41,409 nt of DNA from Chloroflexota bacterium (GTDB lineage: Bacteria > Chloroflexota > Anaerolineae > Anaerolineales > Villigracilaceae): assembly GCA_013388685.1 (NCBI GenBank), contig JACAET010000062.1:1-41409 (forward strand), given 5' to 3'. A model generated the notes under the pieces. The model made no database searches and was not told the DNA's origin. It saw only the letters and a list, made by a program, of their open reading frames with translations. Positions 1 through 7,359 of this stretch are shown piece after piece (position 1 is the first letter of the stretch; the number at the start of each line of letters is the position of its first letter). A program made the translations under genes and the position numbers.

Positions 1-777
1 CGTTTGGTTGGCGGTGACGTTGGTGTAGGTGCGGCTGGCGGGAGTAAAGGTGTAGCATGCATGTGTCGGCGTTACCGTCCCGCTCCAGCCCGAAGGCACG
101 GAGATCGAGTAACTGCCATTTCCTCCGGCGGTTACAGAACCGCCCGTATACGAGACGGTTGCATATGCGATTCCCACGCTGCCTGAAATTGTGCGATTCG
201 TGGATTTTCCAAAGTCCGTCGTCCAATAGGCGCCGTATGTGCTACCCGACCAATAGACATAACCCACCCCAACCTCGGTATAGTTGGTGTTTAGAATATT
301 GGCTTTGTGACCGGGACTATTCATCCATCCATCCATCACACTTTCAGGCGTGGGATAACCGGCGGCAATGTTCTCACCCAAGTATGAACCGCTGTAACCC
401 TGGCGCGCAACCCGCGTGGACAAAGATGCGCCATCAGAACCTGTGTGGCTGAAAAAGTCATTGCAAGCCATGTCTGCACTATGGAGCCGCGCCGCAGTGG
501 AAAGTTGAGATTGCGATTGCAGGGGAGGCGCGCCAACCTTTGTACGTTCAATGTTGATCAATTCCAGCACGCGCGTTTCAAATGCCGTATTGATCTGATA
601 GGAACAGTTGATCGCCGCAGCGTCTCTGAAACCGGAAGAACGGTCGGGGATGTCCATGCCGGGCAAATGCATAGAATAGACGTTCGTTGTACCGGCTGTC
701 ATCAGGATTGTGATGCAGAATGCCAAAAGGAGCATTCGCCCCCTCCCGGCATGATTATCTCGAATTCTCTTCCTCAT
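1..777 (-). CDS. Secreted CAP/SCP-domain protein, C-terminus beyond the window edge
   Basis: The reading frame is open from an ATG at 777 to base 1 (259 codons, no stop), so the C-terminus is missing. The N-terminus is basic (MRKRIRD) and is followed by a hydrophobic stretch at about residues 15-30 (MLLLAFCITILMTAG), a likely signal peptide; M15 is an alternative start. Residues about 60-175 form a CAP (SCP/PR-1, PF00188) domain, with the hallmark GENIAAGYPTPESVMDGWM followed by NSPGHKANIL. After the domain comes a Gly/Ser/Thr-rich segment ending in CYTFTPASRTYTNVTANQT, a unit typical of extracellular Ig-like repeats in Chloroflexota. Bacterial CAP proteins are extracellular and their substrates are mostly unknown. 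A large surface protein with several repeats is likely, but only the start is visible. Confidence 0.85.
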   Translation of the reverse strand, partial: MRKRIRDNHAGRGRMLLLAFCITILMTAGTTNVYSMHLPGMDIPDRSSGFRDAAAINCSYQINTAFETRVLELINIERTKVGAPPLQSQSQLSTAARLHSADMACNDFFSHTGSDGASLSTRVARQGYSGSYLGENIAAGYPTPESVMDGWMNSPGHKANILNTNYTEVGVGYVYWSGSTYGAYWTTDFGKSTNRTISGSVGIAYATVSYTGGSVTAGGNGSYSISVPSGWSGTVTPTHACYTFTPASRTYTNVTANQT

Positions 778-1114
778 AGTCAATCCATTCCTTGCATCGA
801 AATCGGAACACGCCAAACCGGATCTGCCATGATCGAGCCCTGCGAATCGCCAATCCCAATCATAAAATAAGCCGGCTCGTACGAGTAGATTATCCGAACC
901 CATAATTTTGAAAAGTAACAGAACCAATATGTGCATACTGCTTTCCGCCTAATCATCGAATTTTCGCGTATTGCTCGAAAAATTCGCGTCATTCGATGAA
1001 GAGCGATCTTTACCGACAATGTTTATGATCAGTCTGAGAGAGAGGACATCATCCGATAGTGTGAATGGTGCCCTCCTAGAGCCAAACCTGTCAACCTCCC
1101 AATATTAGAACTCG

Positions 1115-1220
1115 TCTCAAAAATACCCTGTCACTTTGAGGGAGCGGTTGTTGCGACCGAAGAGTCTCTTGTTTTGGGCTGTAGAGACCCTTCGCTACGC
1201 CCAGGGTGACATTTTTGAGA
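1115..1220. repeat. Palindromic MITE-like repeat in the 778-1375 intergenic stretch
   Basis: A perfect 10-bp inverted pair (TCTCAAAAAT at 1115-1124, ATTTTTGAGA at 1211-1220) encloses inner complementary pieces such as GTCAC/GTGAC. This class of about 100-bp palindrome gives chance reading frames of the CHPGRSEGS type and is common in genomes of this group. The rest of 778-1280 shows no gene; it is AT-richer upstream DNA of the CAP gene. Confidence 0.6.
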
Positions 1221-1279
1221 TGACTTGCAGTACCACTTGAAAGAAGAAAAATCAGGCATGTTGGACTGTCGCCTTTTTG

Positions 1280-1318
1280 TTACAACAAACAACTCCGCTT
1301 CTTCATAAAGCGGAGTTG
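1280..1318 (-). terminator. Intrinsic terminator downstream of cbiO
   Basis: On the minus strand an 11-bp perfect stem (CAACTCCGCTT at 1290-1300 with AAGCGGAGTTG at 1308-1318 as read on plus) is followed by a T-rich run (GTTTGTTGT). It lies about 60 bases past the cbiO stop and probably ends the fur-cbiMQO transcript. Confidence 0.7.
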
Positions 1319-1333
1319 TCTTCATCCATGTTC

Positions 1334-1366
1334 AGACTTCGGAAGTCTCGGAGACTTCCGAAGTCT
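1334..1366. repeat. Perfect 16-bp inverted repeat just past the cbiO stop
   Basis: AGACTTCGGAAGTCTC (1334-1349) is followed after one base by its exact reverse complement (1351-1366). Each arm is itself nearly palindromic around CTTCGGAAG. It begins 9 bases beyond the cbiO stop codon. No T-run follows, so this is a dyad or cruciform-type repeat rather than the terminator, which lies just downstream. Confidence 0.8.
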
Positions 1367-1375
1367 CATGCAACG

Positions 1376-2086
1376 CTACGGCTTCTCCAGCCCATGCTCG
1401 TTCAAAAACCCCTCATCAGAGAGTATTTCTTTCGTCTCCCCGTCTGCCGCAATGAGACCCTCATCCATCACGATCGTGCGCGGGAACAACTCCTGCACCA
1501 TCCTCATATCATGCGTAGAGACCAGCATCGTAATCGGCAGTTCGCGCAACAAATTGATCAACGTCCGCCGCGCGCGCGGATCGAGCCCCGCTGACGGCTC
1601 ATCCAACACCAAAATCTGGGGGTTCATGGAGAGCACCGTCGCAATGGCAATGCGTTTCTTCTCCCCCACACTCAGGTGATGCGACATGCGGTCACGGTAT
1701 GCGGACATCATCACCGCCTGTAACGCGGCTTCCACGCGGGTAAGCACTTCCTCCTTCGGCAGTCCCATGTGCAGCGGACCGAACGCCACGTCATCGAAGA
1801 CCGTCGGCGAGAAGAGTTGGTCGTCCGGGTTTTGGAAGACGAGTCCGATCATGGCGCGGATGGCGGGCAGATTGTCACGCGTGAGGCGGACGCCTCCCAC
1901 GGTCACGTCGCCCTGCCCGCGCAAAATCCCGTTCAGGTGCAGCATCAGCGTGGATTTCCCCGCGCCGTTCGGTCCTACCAGCGCCACCTTGTCGCCCTCG
2001 CACAACTCGAACGAGACGCCGCGCAGAGCCGCATGGTGGTCATGATACGAAAAATGCAGATCGCGTACCGATAAAACGTTTGTCAT
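1376..2086 (-). CDS. cbiO: Energy-coupling-factor transporter ATP-binding protein (cobalt/nickel type)
   Basis: A 236-residue ABC ATPase that powers an ECF-type metal uptake transporter at the cytoplasmic membrane. Visible motifs are Walker A GPNGAGKST near residue 38, the Q-loop region GLVFQNPDDQLFSPTV (typical of CbiO/EcfA), the signature LSVGEKKR, Walker B ILVLDEPSAGLD and the switch His in MLVSTHD. Length is normal for the family, which usually has 220-280 residues. Its start overlaps the cbiQ stop in an ATGA arrangement, so translation is probably coupled. It is the last gene of fur-cbiM-cbiQ-cbiO. The metal is inferred from the CbiM partner; Ni and Co cannot be told apart by eye. Confidence 0.93.
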   Translation of the reverse strand: MTNVLSVRDLHFSYHDHHAALRGVSFELCEGDKVALVGPNGAGKSTLMLHLNGILRGQGDVTVGGVRLTRDNLPAIRAMIGLVFQNPDDQLFSPTVFDDVAFGPLHMGLPKEEVLTRVEAALQAVMMSAYRDRMSHHLSVGEKKRIAIATVLSMNPQILVLDEPSAGLDPRARRTLINLLRELPITMLVSTHDMRMVQELFPRTIVMDEGLIAADGETKEILSDEGFLNEHGLEKP

Positions 2087-2874
2087 ACTCGTCCCACCAC
2101 TTGAAACAGCAGGATAACAAACAGAGCCAGCGCGGTCGTGACGTAGTCCACGCGGCGCAGTTCATGCGGATTGATCGTGTTGAGATGACCCGTGTAGCCG
2201 CGCGCCAGCATCGCATTGTAGACGCGGTCACTGCGCTCGTAACTCCGCAAAAAGAGCTGACCCGCCATATTGCCCGCGACTCCCGCCCGCCACGCTACGC
2301 TTCCTCCCGCCCTGAAGCCTGCCACAGCCGCCGAACGCGCCTCCCTCGCCCTGAGCAGACGGAAGACCTCATCCACCAGCACGAAGAGGTAGCGGTAGAG
2401 GAAGGCGATGATGGTGGTCAGGATGAACGGCACGCGCAGGTGTTCCAGCGCATGGACGACATCCGGGAAGCGCGTCGTCGCCACGAGCAGGATCGCCATC
2501 TGCACCGACAGCCACGAACGGATGACAATGCTGACGAAGCGGAGCAGACCGGCGTCCGTGATGGTCAGGTCCCAGGCGATGAAGCGGAAGGTGGTCAGCG
2601 GCTCGCCGGGGATCGAAACGAGCACCGTGACCGCCACCAGCGCGAACGGCAGGACAATGAACGACCGTTGGAGTGTGAAGCCGGGTCCCAGGTCCGAAAG
2701 CGCGTTGGCAAACAGCAGGAACAACCACGAGAGCCCGAACGCCGTCCACGCGGCATCGGGCAGGAGCGCGTTCGAGAGAATGAACGCAACCGTCACCACG
2801 ACCTTCACGCGCGAGTCGAGGCGGTGAATGAAACTGTTGGCAGCGTGGTAACGATCAAAGACGTCGGAATGCAT
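2083..2874 (-). CDS. cbiQ: Energy-coupling-factor transporter transmembrane protein (EcfT/CbiQ)
   Basis: A 263-residue membrane protein of the CbiQ/EcfT family (PF02361), which couples the CbiO ATPase to the substrate-binding subunit CbiM. The N-terminus has the family pattern FDRYHAANSFIHRLDSRVKV, followed by several hydrophobic segments (about residues 27-80, 100-160 and 240-262). The coupling-helix region contains ALEHLRVP and REARSAAV-type basic segments, and AMLARGYTG matches the conserved AMxxRGY motif near the C-terminus. It overlaps cbiO by 4 bases. A 130-base gap with repeat DNA separates it from cbiM, and no strong Shine-Dalgarno sequence is visible at its start. Confidence 0.93.
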   Translation of the reverse strand: MHSDVFDRYHAANSFIHRLDSRVKVVVTVAFILSNALLPDAAWTAFGLSWLFLLFANALSDLGPGFTLQRSFIVLPFALVAVTVLVSIPGEPLTTFRFIAWDLTITDAGLLRFVSIVIRSWLSVQMAILLVATTRFPDVVHALEHLRVPFILTTIIAFLYRYLFVLVDEVFRLLRAREARSAAVAGFRAGGSVAWRAGVAGNMAGQLFLRSYERSDRVYNAMLARGYTGHLNTINPHELRRVDYVTTALALFVILLFQVVGRV

Positions 2875-2875
2875 G

Positions 2876-3004
2876 GGGCGATTTACGATTTATGATTTCA
2901 GATTGACGATCGGTGGTCAAGGCTTGTGTCGAGCCTGTCGAAAGCAGGCGGCGGGTCTCGATGATGCCTTCGTACTCGACCATCGCCGCCGTTTCGAGAC
3001 CGCT
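2876..3004. repeat. Repeat-filled spacer between cbiM and cbiQ
   Basis: The spacer contains a short low-complexity run (CGATTTACGATTTATGATT) next to cbiQ. It also holds a palindromic unit with GGTCTCGA near 2953 and TCGAGACC near 2994 and an internal TACTCGACCA. The same GGTCTCGAT...TACTCGACC unit occurs twice in the valS leader (40810-40907). It looks like a dispersed repeat inside an operon. Confidence 0.6.
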
Positions 3005-3943
3005 TTATGACGTTTTCTTCTGTAACGAGCGCCCCGTCACCACCATGATGCCAAGTACGATCAGAGCGCCAATCACTCCGGCGAGAATGGTCGAGAGAGG
3101 CGTTTCGCCGAGGAACGGGACGGTGTAATCGGGGATGATTTCATACGGCGCGTCTTGACCGGCGTCAATGAAGCCCATGTCAATGGCGACGCGCTCCAGC
3201 CCGTCGGGGGCGGCGGAGGCGAGCGGCGAGAGCAGGGCGACGATCAGCGAAACGATCACGCCGGCGATGATCCAGCCGCGCCCGCCCTCGGCGGAAGCCG
3301 ATCCCTCGCCGAGCAGGTCGGGACGCGTGCGGAAGATGAACGACAGCGCGGCGACCGTGATGAGCGCCTCGCCGAGTCCGATCAACGCGTGGACGCCCAG
3401 CATGGCGATCACGACCGTTTGCAGGTTACTCGTCCCGCTCAGCCACAGTTGCAGAGACGTGGCAAGCGCTCCCGCCATGACCGAAAGCCAGGCGGCAACG
3501 CCAGCCACCGCCAGTTTTGTGCCTGTGGGCTTGTTCATGACCGAGCGGTACAAGCCATAGCCGATGGCGGCGGTCAGCAAGCCCATGTTGAAGATGTTCG
3601 CGCCCATCACGAGCAGACCGCCGTCCTGGAAGAGCAGTCCCTGCACGGCGATGACTGCGGTCATCACCAGCATTCCCGCCCACGGACCGAGCACGATTGC
3701 CGCCAGCGCGCCGCCCAGCAGGTGACCGGACGTGCCGCCCGCCACGGGGAAGTTGATCATCTGCGCGGCAAAGATAAACGCCGCCATGATGCCCATGAGC
3801 GGCACTTGTTTCTCGCCGAGCGATTTGTTCGTCCGCGAGACCGCCATGCCAATCATGACGATCGTGACGACCCAGAAGATGACCGAAACGGTGACATTCA
3901 AAAATCCATCAGGGATATGAAGGGGAGCGGGTGCGTAATGCAT
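3005..3943 (-). CDS. cbiM: Cobalt/nickel ECF transporter S component CbiM with C-terminal PDGLE domain
   Basis: A 312-residue integral membrane protein that binds Ni2+ or Co2+ and passes it through the CbiQO module. The start at 3943 is chosen because AGGAG lies just upstream; an in-frame extension to 3991 would run into fur. The family motif HIPDGFL is present, but eight residues further in than usual: the protein begins MHYAPAPLHIPDGFLN. The core contains GGTSGHLLGGALAAIVLGPW, typical of CbiM. Residues about 250-312 carry PDGLERVA, a spacer and a last membrane helix, matching the PDGLE domain that replaces a separate CbiN in many fused transporters. The 16-base gap to fur suggests co-transcription and autoregulation by metal. 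Confidence 0.92.
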   Translation of the reverse strand: MHYAPAPLHIPDGFLNVTVSVIFWVVTIVMIGMAVSRTNKSLGEKQVPLMGIMAAFIFAAQMINFPVAGGTSGHLLGGALAAIVLGPWAGMLVMTAVIAVQGLLFQDGGLLVMGANIFNMGLLTAAIGYGLYRSVMNKPTGTKLAVAGVAAWLSVMAGALATSLQLWLSGTSNLQTVVIAMLGVHALIGLGEALITVAALSFIFRTRPDLLGEGSASAEGGRGWIIAGVIVSLIVALLSPLASAAPDGLERVAIDMGFIDAGQDAPYEIIPDYTVPFLGETPLSTILAGVIGALIVLGIMVVTGRSLQKKTS

Positions 3944-3959
3944 GGGTTTCTCCTTTTTT

Positions 3960-4382
3960 TTAATTGGTTTGACACTTCGGGCACACCCCAAAGAAGGTCA
4001 CATGGCTGCCAATGTTCTTGAATCCGCTTGCGGTTTCCAGCGCGTGATAGAGGGAGGAGAGCAGACGGTGTTCCACTTCGATCTCGGTCTTGCAGACGCG
4101 GCAGACGATGTGGTGGTGGTCGGCGGCGGCAATCTGGTAGGTCAGGCGCCCGCCTCCGGCGTGGGAAGACCGCGCCAATCCGTTTTCTGCCAGAAATTCG
4201 AGCGTGCGATAGACGGTCGGTTCGGTCAATCCGGGGAGTTCCATGAGCGCCTTTTTGTAGATTTCCCCCGGGGAGAGGTGGGTCCCCTCATGGCGGAGGA
4301 CATGCAGGATCGCCAGGCGTTGAGAGGTCATGCGGAAGCCGCGGGCGCGGAGTTGGAGGGTATATTCTGCAGAGCAGGTCAT
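3960..4382 (-). CDS. Fur-family metal-responsive transcriptional regulator
   Basis: A 140-residue Fur-family repressor. The ATG at 4382 gives the normal length and starts MTCSAEYTLQLRARGFRMTS; the frame is open further upstream, but that would run through the promoter. The N-terminal winged helix contains RMTSQRLAILHVL, HLSPGEIY and GLTEPTVYRTLEFL. The metal and dimerisation part has AADHHHIVCRVCKTEIEVEH and a C-terminal CPKC pair, so both the structural Cys4 zinc site and the regulatory HHH cluster are present. Being first in an operon with a Ni/Co transporter suggests a Nur-like (nickel) or cobalt sensor rather than an iron Fur. That is an inference from context; Zur or Fur specificity cannot be excluded. 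Confidence 0.9.
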   Translation of the reverse strand: MTCSAEYTLQLRARGFRMTSQRLAILHVLRHEGTHLSPGEIYKKALMELPGLTEPTVYRTLEFLAENGLARSSHAGGGRLTYQIAAADHHHIVCRVCKTEIEVEHRLLSSLYHALETASGFKNIGSHVTFFGVCPKCQTN

Positions 4383-4390
4383 GGAATGCC

Positions 4391-4419
4391 TTATTGTAAG
4401 TTTTTGCAATAACAATATA
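4391..4419 (-). promoter_or_regulatory. Promoter and dyad operator of the fur-cbiMQO operon
   Basis: TTATTG (4391-4396) and CAATAA (4407-4412) form a 6-bp perfect dyad spaced by 10. Extended to 10-bp half-sites, the arms match at 8 of 10 positions. A minus-strand TATATT (plus 4414-4419) is a plausible -10 whose start point would fall inside the dyad. A Fur-family repressor binding here would shut off its own operon. Confidence 0.6.
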
Positions 4420-4495
4420 TAGAATACCTCTTTTTTTGAGTTCTTACATGAGAAAGTGTCTGAAAAGGCGTCAACACAAAATTTCCAATACGCAG

Positions 4496-4575
4496 GATGC
4501 GCTCTCTTGCGCATCCGCAGAGACGTTACACTTGCCCTGGCGGGCAAGCCCAGAGGAGAACGTCCTCTACATGCC
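4496..4575. repeat. Multi-hairpin dispersed repeat between fur and the lipase gene
   Basis: There are three consecutive small hairpins: GGATGCG/CGCATCC with the loop CTCTCTTG, CTTGCC/GGGCAAG, and AGAG/CTCT around GAGAACGTC. The pieces TTCTCTTGCG-like and GGAGAACGTCC recur near 29560-29600, and GAGAACGTC again near 5775. CAGAGACGTTACACTTG closely resembles a piece near 19072. It is non-coding. Confidence 0.5.
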
Positions 4576-4612
4576 ACATAGTGGGTTTTCAGATGCTCTC
4601 TGAGAGGTGTGC

Positions 4613-4647
4613 CAAAACAAAACAAGCCGGAAACGCGCCCGGCTTGT
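4613..4647 (-). terminator. Intrinsic terminator of the lipase gene
   Basis: Read on the minus strand, ACAAGCCGG pairs with CCGGCTTGT (9 bp) and is followed by TTTGTTTTGG. It starts about 20 bases past the lipase stop. Confidence 0.8.
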
Positions 4648-4667
4648 CAGACGATTCGATCGAGGAC

Positions 4668-5603
4668 TCAATTCCCGCCCGAACGCGCATCCTTGAATAG
4701 CAATTTGGTGCTCCGGCTCTTTGCAATCTTCGCCAGTTTTTCCCGGTACACGACAATGCCATGATCGCTCACCCATGGACCGAAGAAGCGGAAAGCCGCC
4801 GCCAGGAAAAAGCCCAAGCGAGACAGGATTGGAATTCCATTCCAGATATCCCGCTCCCCCCTGCCCAAAAAGCGGACATCGCCAATGTGGGTGTATCCCA
4901 TCGAGAGCAGCGGCACGACCGTCACGATGTCGGTCGTGTTGACCACCCGGTAGATCGCAGATCTGAACTCCTTGTTGAACTCCTGGTTGCCCACGCGCGG
5001 ACTGCCAAAAGTGTAACAAGCCGCGATCTGGTCGCGCAGGACGGTTTTATTGACGACCGTCTCTTCGAGATCGTTGGTGGCAACCGTTGCCAGCGCGCCG
5101 CCCAGCGAGTGCCCGGTAATATAGATGGGCAAGCCGAGCACCTGGGGAATCCCCTTTTCGACAATGTCGCGTTTTACACTGTTATACGCGATCAAAAAAC
5201 CCTTGTGTACCCTGCCTTCGATAATGGAAGCCTTGAGCGCTTTGGCGTCGGTCAAGACATCTTTGACTTTGGTCACTTCCGTGCCTCGAAACGCGAGGAC
5301 GGCGTATTCGTCGTTTTTTGCCAGAAACGCCTGTGTGTCGGTCTCGGGAGAATGGAAGATGGGATCCACCAGAGTAAAACCGCCGCTGTTGAGTTTTGTC
5401 TCGAACAGTTCCCTGGCGGCGCCGCCCAGTTCGAAACGGTCATACGCCAGATGAGCCATGGACGCCATCACGTAGGCGGTACGATCAGAATATGCCGCGC
5501 GTTTGAGAGGCGGATGCGGAACGCGATACTCCCCCTGAAAATATGAACGCGCCGCGGCGCGCTGCTCCTCGGTAATTCGTTCGTTGCTCTGATTGATTTC
5601 CAT
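4668..5603 (-). CDS. Class 3 lipase-family alpha/beta hydrolase
   Basis: A 311-residue protein of the class 3 lipase family (PF01764), which hydrolyses acyl esters such as glycerides. The nucleophile elbow GHSLGG puts the catalytic Ser at residue 166. The acidic residue is probably Asp225 in NTTDIVTVVP, and the His is His281 in SDHGIVVY. The oxyanion-side strand reads YAVLAFRGTE near residue 100, and CYTFGSPRVGN near 197 is another family signature. No signal peptide is present (it starts MEINQSNERITEEQ), so it looks cytoplasmic or released by other means. The start is supported by AGAGGAG about 6 bases upstream. It is monocistronic, with its own terminator. The substrate is unknown. Confidence 0.9.
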   Translation of the reverse strand: MEINQSNERITEEQRAAARSYFQGEYRVPHPPLKRAAYSDRTAYVMASMAHLAYDRFELGGAARELFETKLNSGGFTLVDPIFHSPETDTQAFLAKNDEYAVLAFRGTEVTKVKDVLTDAKALKASIIEGRVHKGFLIAYNSVKRDIVEKGIPQVLGLPIYITGHSLGGALATVATNDLEETVVNKTVLRDQIAACYTFGSPRVGNQEFNKEFRSAIYRVVNTTDIVTVVPLLSMGYTHIGDVRFLGRGERDIWNGIPILSRLGFFLAAAFRFFGPWVSDHGIVVYREKLAKIAKSRSTKLLFKDARSGGN

Positions 5604-5929
5604 GATTCGTCTCCTCTGGTAAGTTGAAAATCCGTTTTAACCGCAACGGCATAACGCCCGCTCGGTACGATAAGCAACACATTCCCTCTCTTGACAGGAA
5701 TAAAACGCCCAAGAAAAATCGACACGTTTACAATATGCGGAGGTTGCGCCTGCCCTGGGTGCCAGCGCCAGGGGAGAACGTCGGCGCTAGTATAACTGCC
5801 GGTGCCGCCGCGTAAGAGACGCTTGTGAGCGCCGGACTGTCCGTACCGCCGAGTGACCGGCAATCACACTATACAGAAAAAAAGGGACAAAGTCAATCTG
5901 AAAATCAACCGCCATCGCCCATCGCCGCC
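5604..5929. other. Intergenic stretch upstream of the lipase gene
   Basis: I see no gene here. It must hold the lipase promoter, but I could not pick out a convincing -35/-10 pair. A small hairpin repeat (AGCGCC at 5764-5769 with GGCGCT at 5783-5788, loop AGGGGAGAACGTC) belongs to the same loose family as the elements near 4500 and 29570. Confidence 0.4.
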
Positions 5930-6322
5930 TTACCGGCTCCACCCGCCGGGCAAACGCGCGACTCCGATGAACACGAGAAGAAGCGCGCCCGCCACCGCAA
6001 ACAAGGCAACCGCAAATTGATTCCCGGCTTTTTTCATAAAGGCAGGCAAATGCCCCCCTATCGCCGCGACCAGCATGACGGTCATATGCTCGATGCGAAA
6101 AAGCGGGAAGCCCGCGCCTGTCAGCCCGTCCCAAACGAACAGGATAAATCCCAGCGTGACCTGCAAATCCATCAGACCGCTGAAGCCCGCTGAGAGTCGG
6201 CGATCGGGTTTGGCGAATTCCGCTGCGCGGAGCCAGCCTGCGGCGAATTTGATCAACCCGGCAATTCCCACCATCACGATCACCCAACGCAGAAGGGAAT
6301 GAATTTCGAGCAACAAAGTCAT
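5930..6322 (-). CDS. Small four-helix membrane protein of unknown function
   Basis: A 130-residue protein with four predicted membrane helices, at about residues 8-30, 45-67, 75-95 and 103-123. The start ATG at 6322 follows AAGGAGAG at good spacing; the frame remains open upstream but lacks support there. Short conserved-looking pieces are EIHSLLRWVIV at the N-terminus, KPDRRLSAGFSGLMDLQ and FRIEHMTVMLVA. The His residues in EIHSLLRW and IEHMTV sit near helix ends, as in some haem or quinone membrane proteins, but no known cofactor motif is certain. It resembles conserved hypothetical membrane proteins of Bacteroidota and Chloroflexota. It is a monocistronic leftward gene. Confidence 0.75.
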   Translation of the reverse strand: MTLLLEIHSLLRWVIVMVGIAGLIKFAAGWLRAAEFAKPDRRLSAGFSGLMDLQVTLGFILFVWDGLTGAGFPLFRIEHMTVMLVAAIGGHLPAFMKKAGNQFAVALFAVAGALLLVFIGVARLPGGWSR

Positions 6323-6414
6323 GATACTCTCCTTGAGATGTACGGATGCGCAATGGTAGCATAATCTCATGTAAAATAAAATGGTGGCTTTCTCGATTGG
6401 GCTCTTTTCCGTCA

Positions 6415-6467
6415 TTGACAGGAAAGACATCTTTGCCGCAGAGGTACCCGTTCGGGCACCCTGTCAA
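6415..6467. other. Dyad upstream of the enoyl-CoA hydratase gene
   Basis: TTGACAGG (6415-6422) and CCTGTCAA (6460-6467) are perfect 8-bp inverted repeats, with a nested GGTACCC/GGGCACC-like hairpin between them. The TTGACA could also act as a -35 element, but no good -10 is spaced correctly. Role unknown. Confidence 0.35.
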
Positions 6468-6585
6468 GAATGTTCGCTGATTTTCATGTCCAATGTGGAT
6501 AATTCGCCGCCAGGATTTTAGAAATCCCTATAAAACGGAAGCCCCCCCCAATGGCTTGAATTCCCAATTTCACACAGGAGAACAG

Positions 6586-7359
6586 ATGATTTACGAAACA
6601 GTCCTGACCGAAATCCGCGGGCGCGTTGGCATCGTCACTCTCAACCGCCCGCAGGCGATGAATGCCCTCGATCATCGGTTGCTGAACGAACTCATGGATG
6701 CCCTCAACGCCTTCGACCAAAACGACGCCGTCGGGGCGATGGTCATCACCGGCGGCGAGAAAATTTTTGCCGCAGGCGCGGATATCAAGGAAATGGCGGA
6801 AAAAACCCCTCAACAGATGATGAACGGTGACCCCCTCGCGGTCTTTGACAAACTTCGCGCGCTCGGCAAACCGGTCATAGCGGCGGTATCGGGCTGGGCG
6901 TTGGGAGGCGGCTGCGAACTGGCGCTATCCTGCGACATGATCGTCGCGTCCGAATCCGCCCGTTTCGGTCTCCCTGAAGTGACCATCGGCGTCATCCCCG
7001 GCGCGGGCGGCACGCAACGACTGCCGCGCGCCGTCGGCAAGGCACTGGCCATGGAAATGATCATCAACGACAGGAGATTGACCGCCCAGGAAGCGCTTCA
7101 ACATGGACTGGTCAACCGCGTGGTTCCTGTGAGCGATTACTTGAACGAGGCGCTCGAACTCGCCGAAGATATCGCTTCACGCGCCCCTCTGGCTGTGCGC
7201 GCCGCCAAAAGGATGATCAACGCCTCATACGAATCCCTCCTGGCAGACGGGCTCGCCGAAGAAAGGCGCGCCTTCTATCGCCTGTTCGAAACCGAAGATC
7301 GAAAGGAAGGCATGACAGCCTTTGTGGAAAAACGCAAACCGGAATGGAAGGGAAAATAA
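6586..7359 (+). CDS. Enoyl-CoA hydratase (crotonase family)
   Basis: A 257-residue crotonase-superfamily enzyme that hydrates trans-2-enoyl-CoA in fatty-acid or butyrate-type metabolism. The ATG at 6586 follows AGGAGAAC at the right distance; an in-frame extension to 6493 has no ribosome-binding site. The oxyanion-hole signature AAGADIKEM is at residues about 64-72. Both catalytic glutamates of true hydratases are present, in GGGCELALSCD (about residue 111) and FGLPEVTIGVIPGAGGTQRL (about residue 131). The start MIYETVLTEIRGRVGIVTLNRPQ is typical. The stop overlaps the next start (TAATG). Chain-length preference cannot be told from sequence. Confidence 0.92.
   Translation: MIYETVLTEIRGRVGIVTLNRPQAMNALDHRLLNELMDALNAFDQNDAVGAMVITGGEKIFAAGADIKEMAEKTPQQMMNGDPLAVFDKLRALGKPVIAAVSGWALGGGCELALSCDMIVASESARFGLPEVTIGVIPGAGGTQRLPRAVGKALAMEMIINDRRLTAQEALQHGLVNRVVPVSDYLNEALELAEDIASRAPLAVRAAKRMINASYESLLADGLAEERRAFYRLFETEDRKEGMTAFVEKRKPEWKGK

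Noticed and set aside
1131..1325. 64-codon minus-strand frame downstream of the CAP gene
   Set aside because: It is the translation of a palindromic repeat plus the cbiO terminator; no ribosome-binding site.
2080..2895. Long plus-strand reading frame opposite cbiQ
   Set aside because: It is antisense to a clear CbiQ gene, its translation is Arg/Glu/Gln-rich without any domain, and it arises from the high GC content of the real gene.
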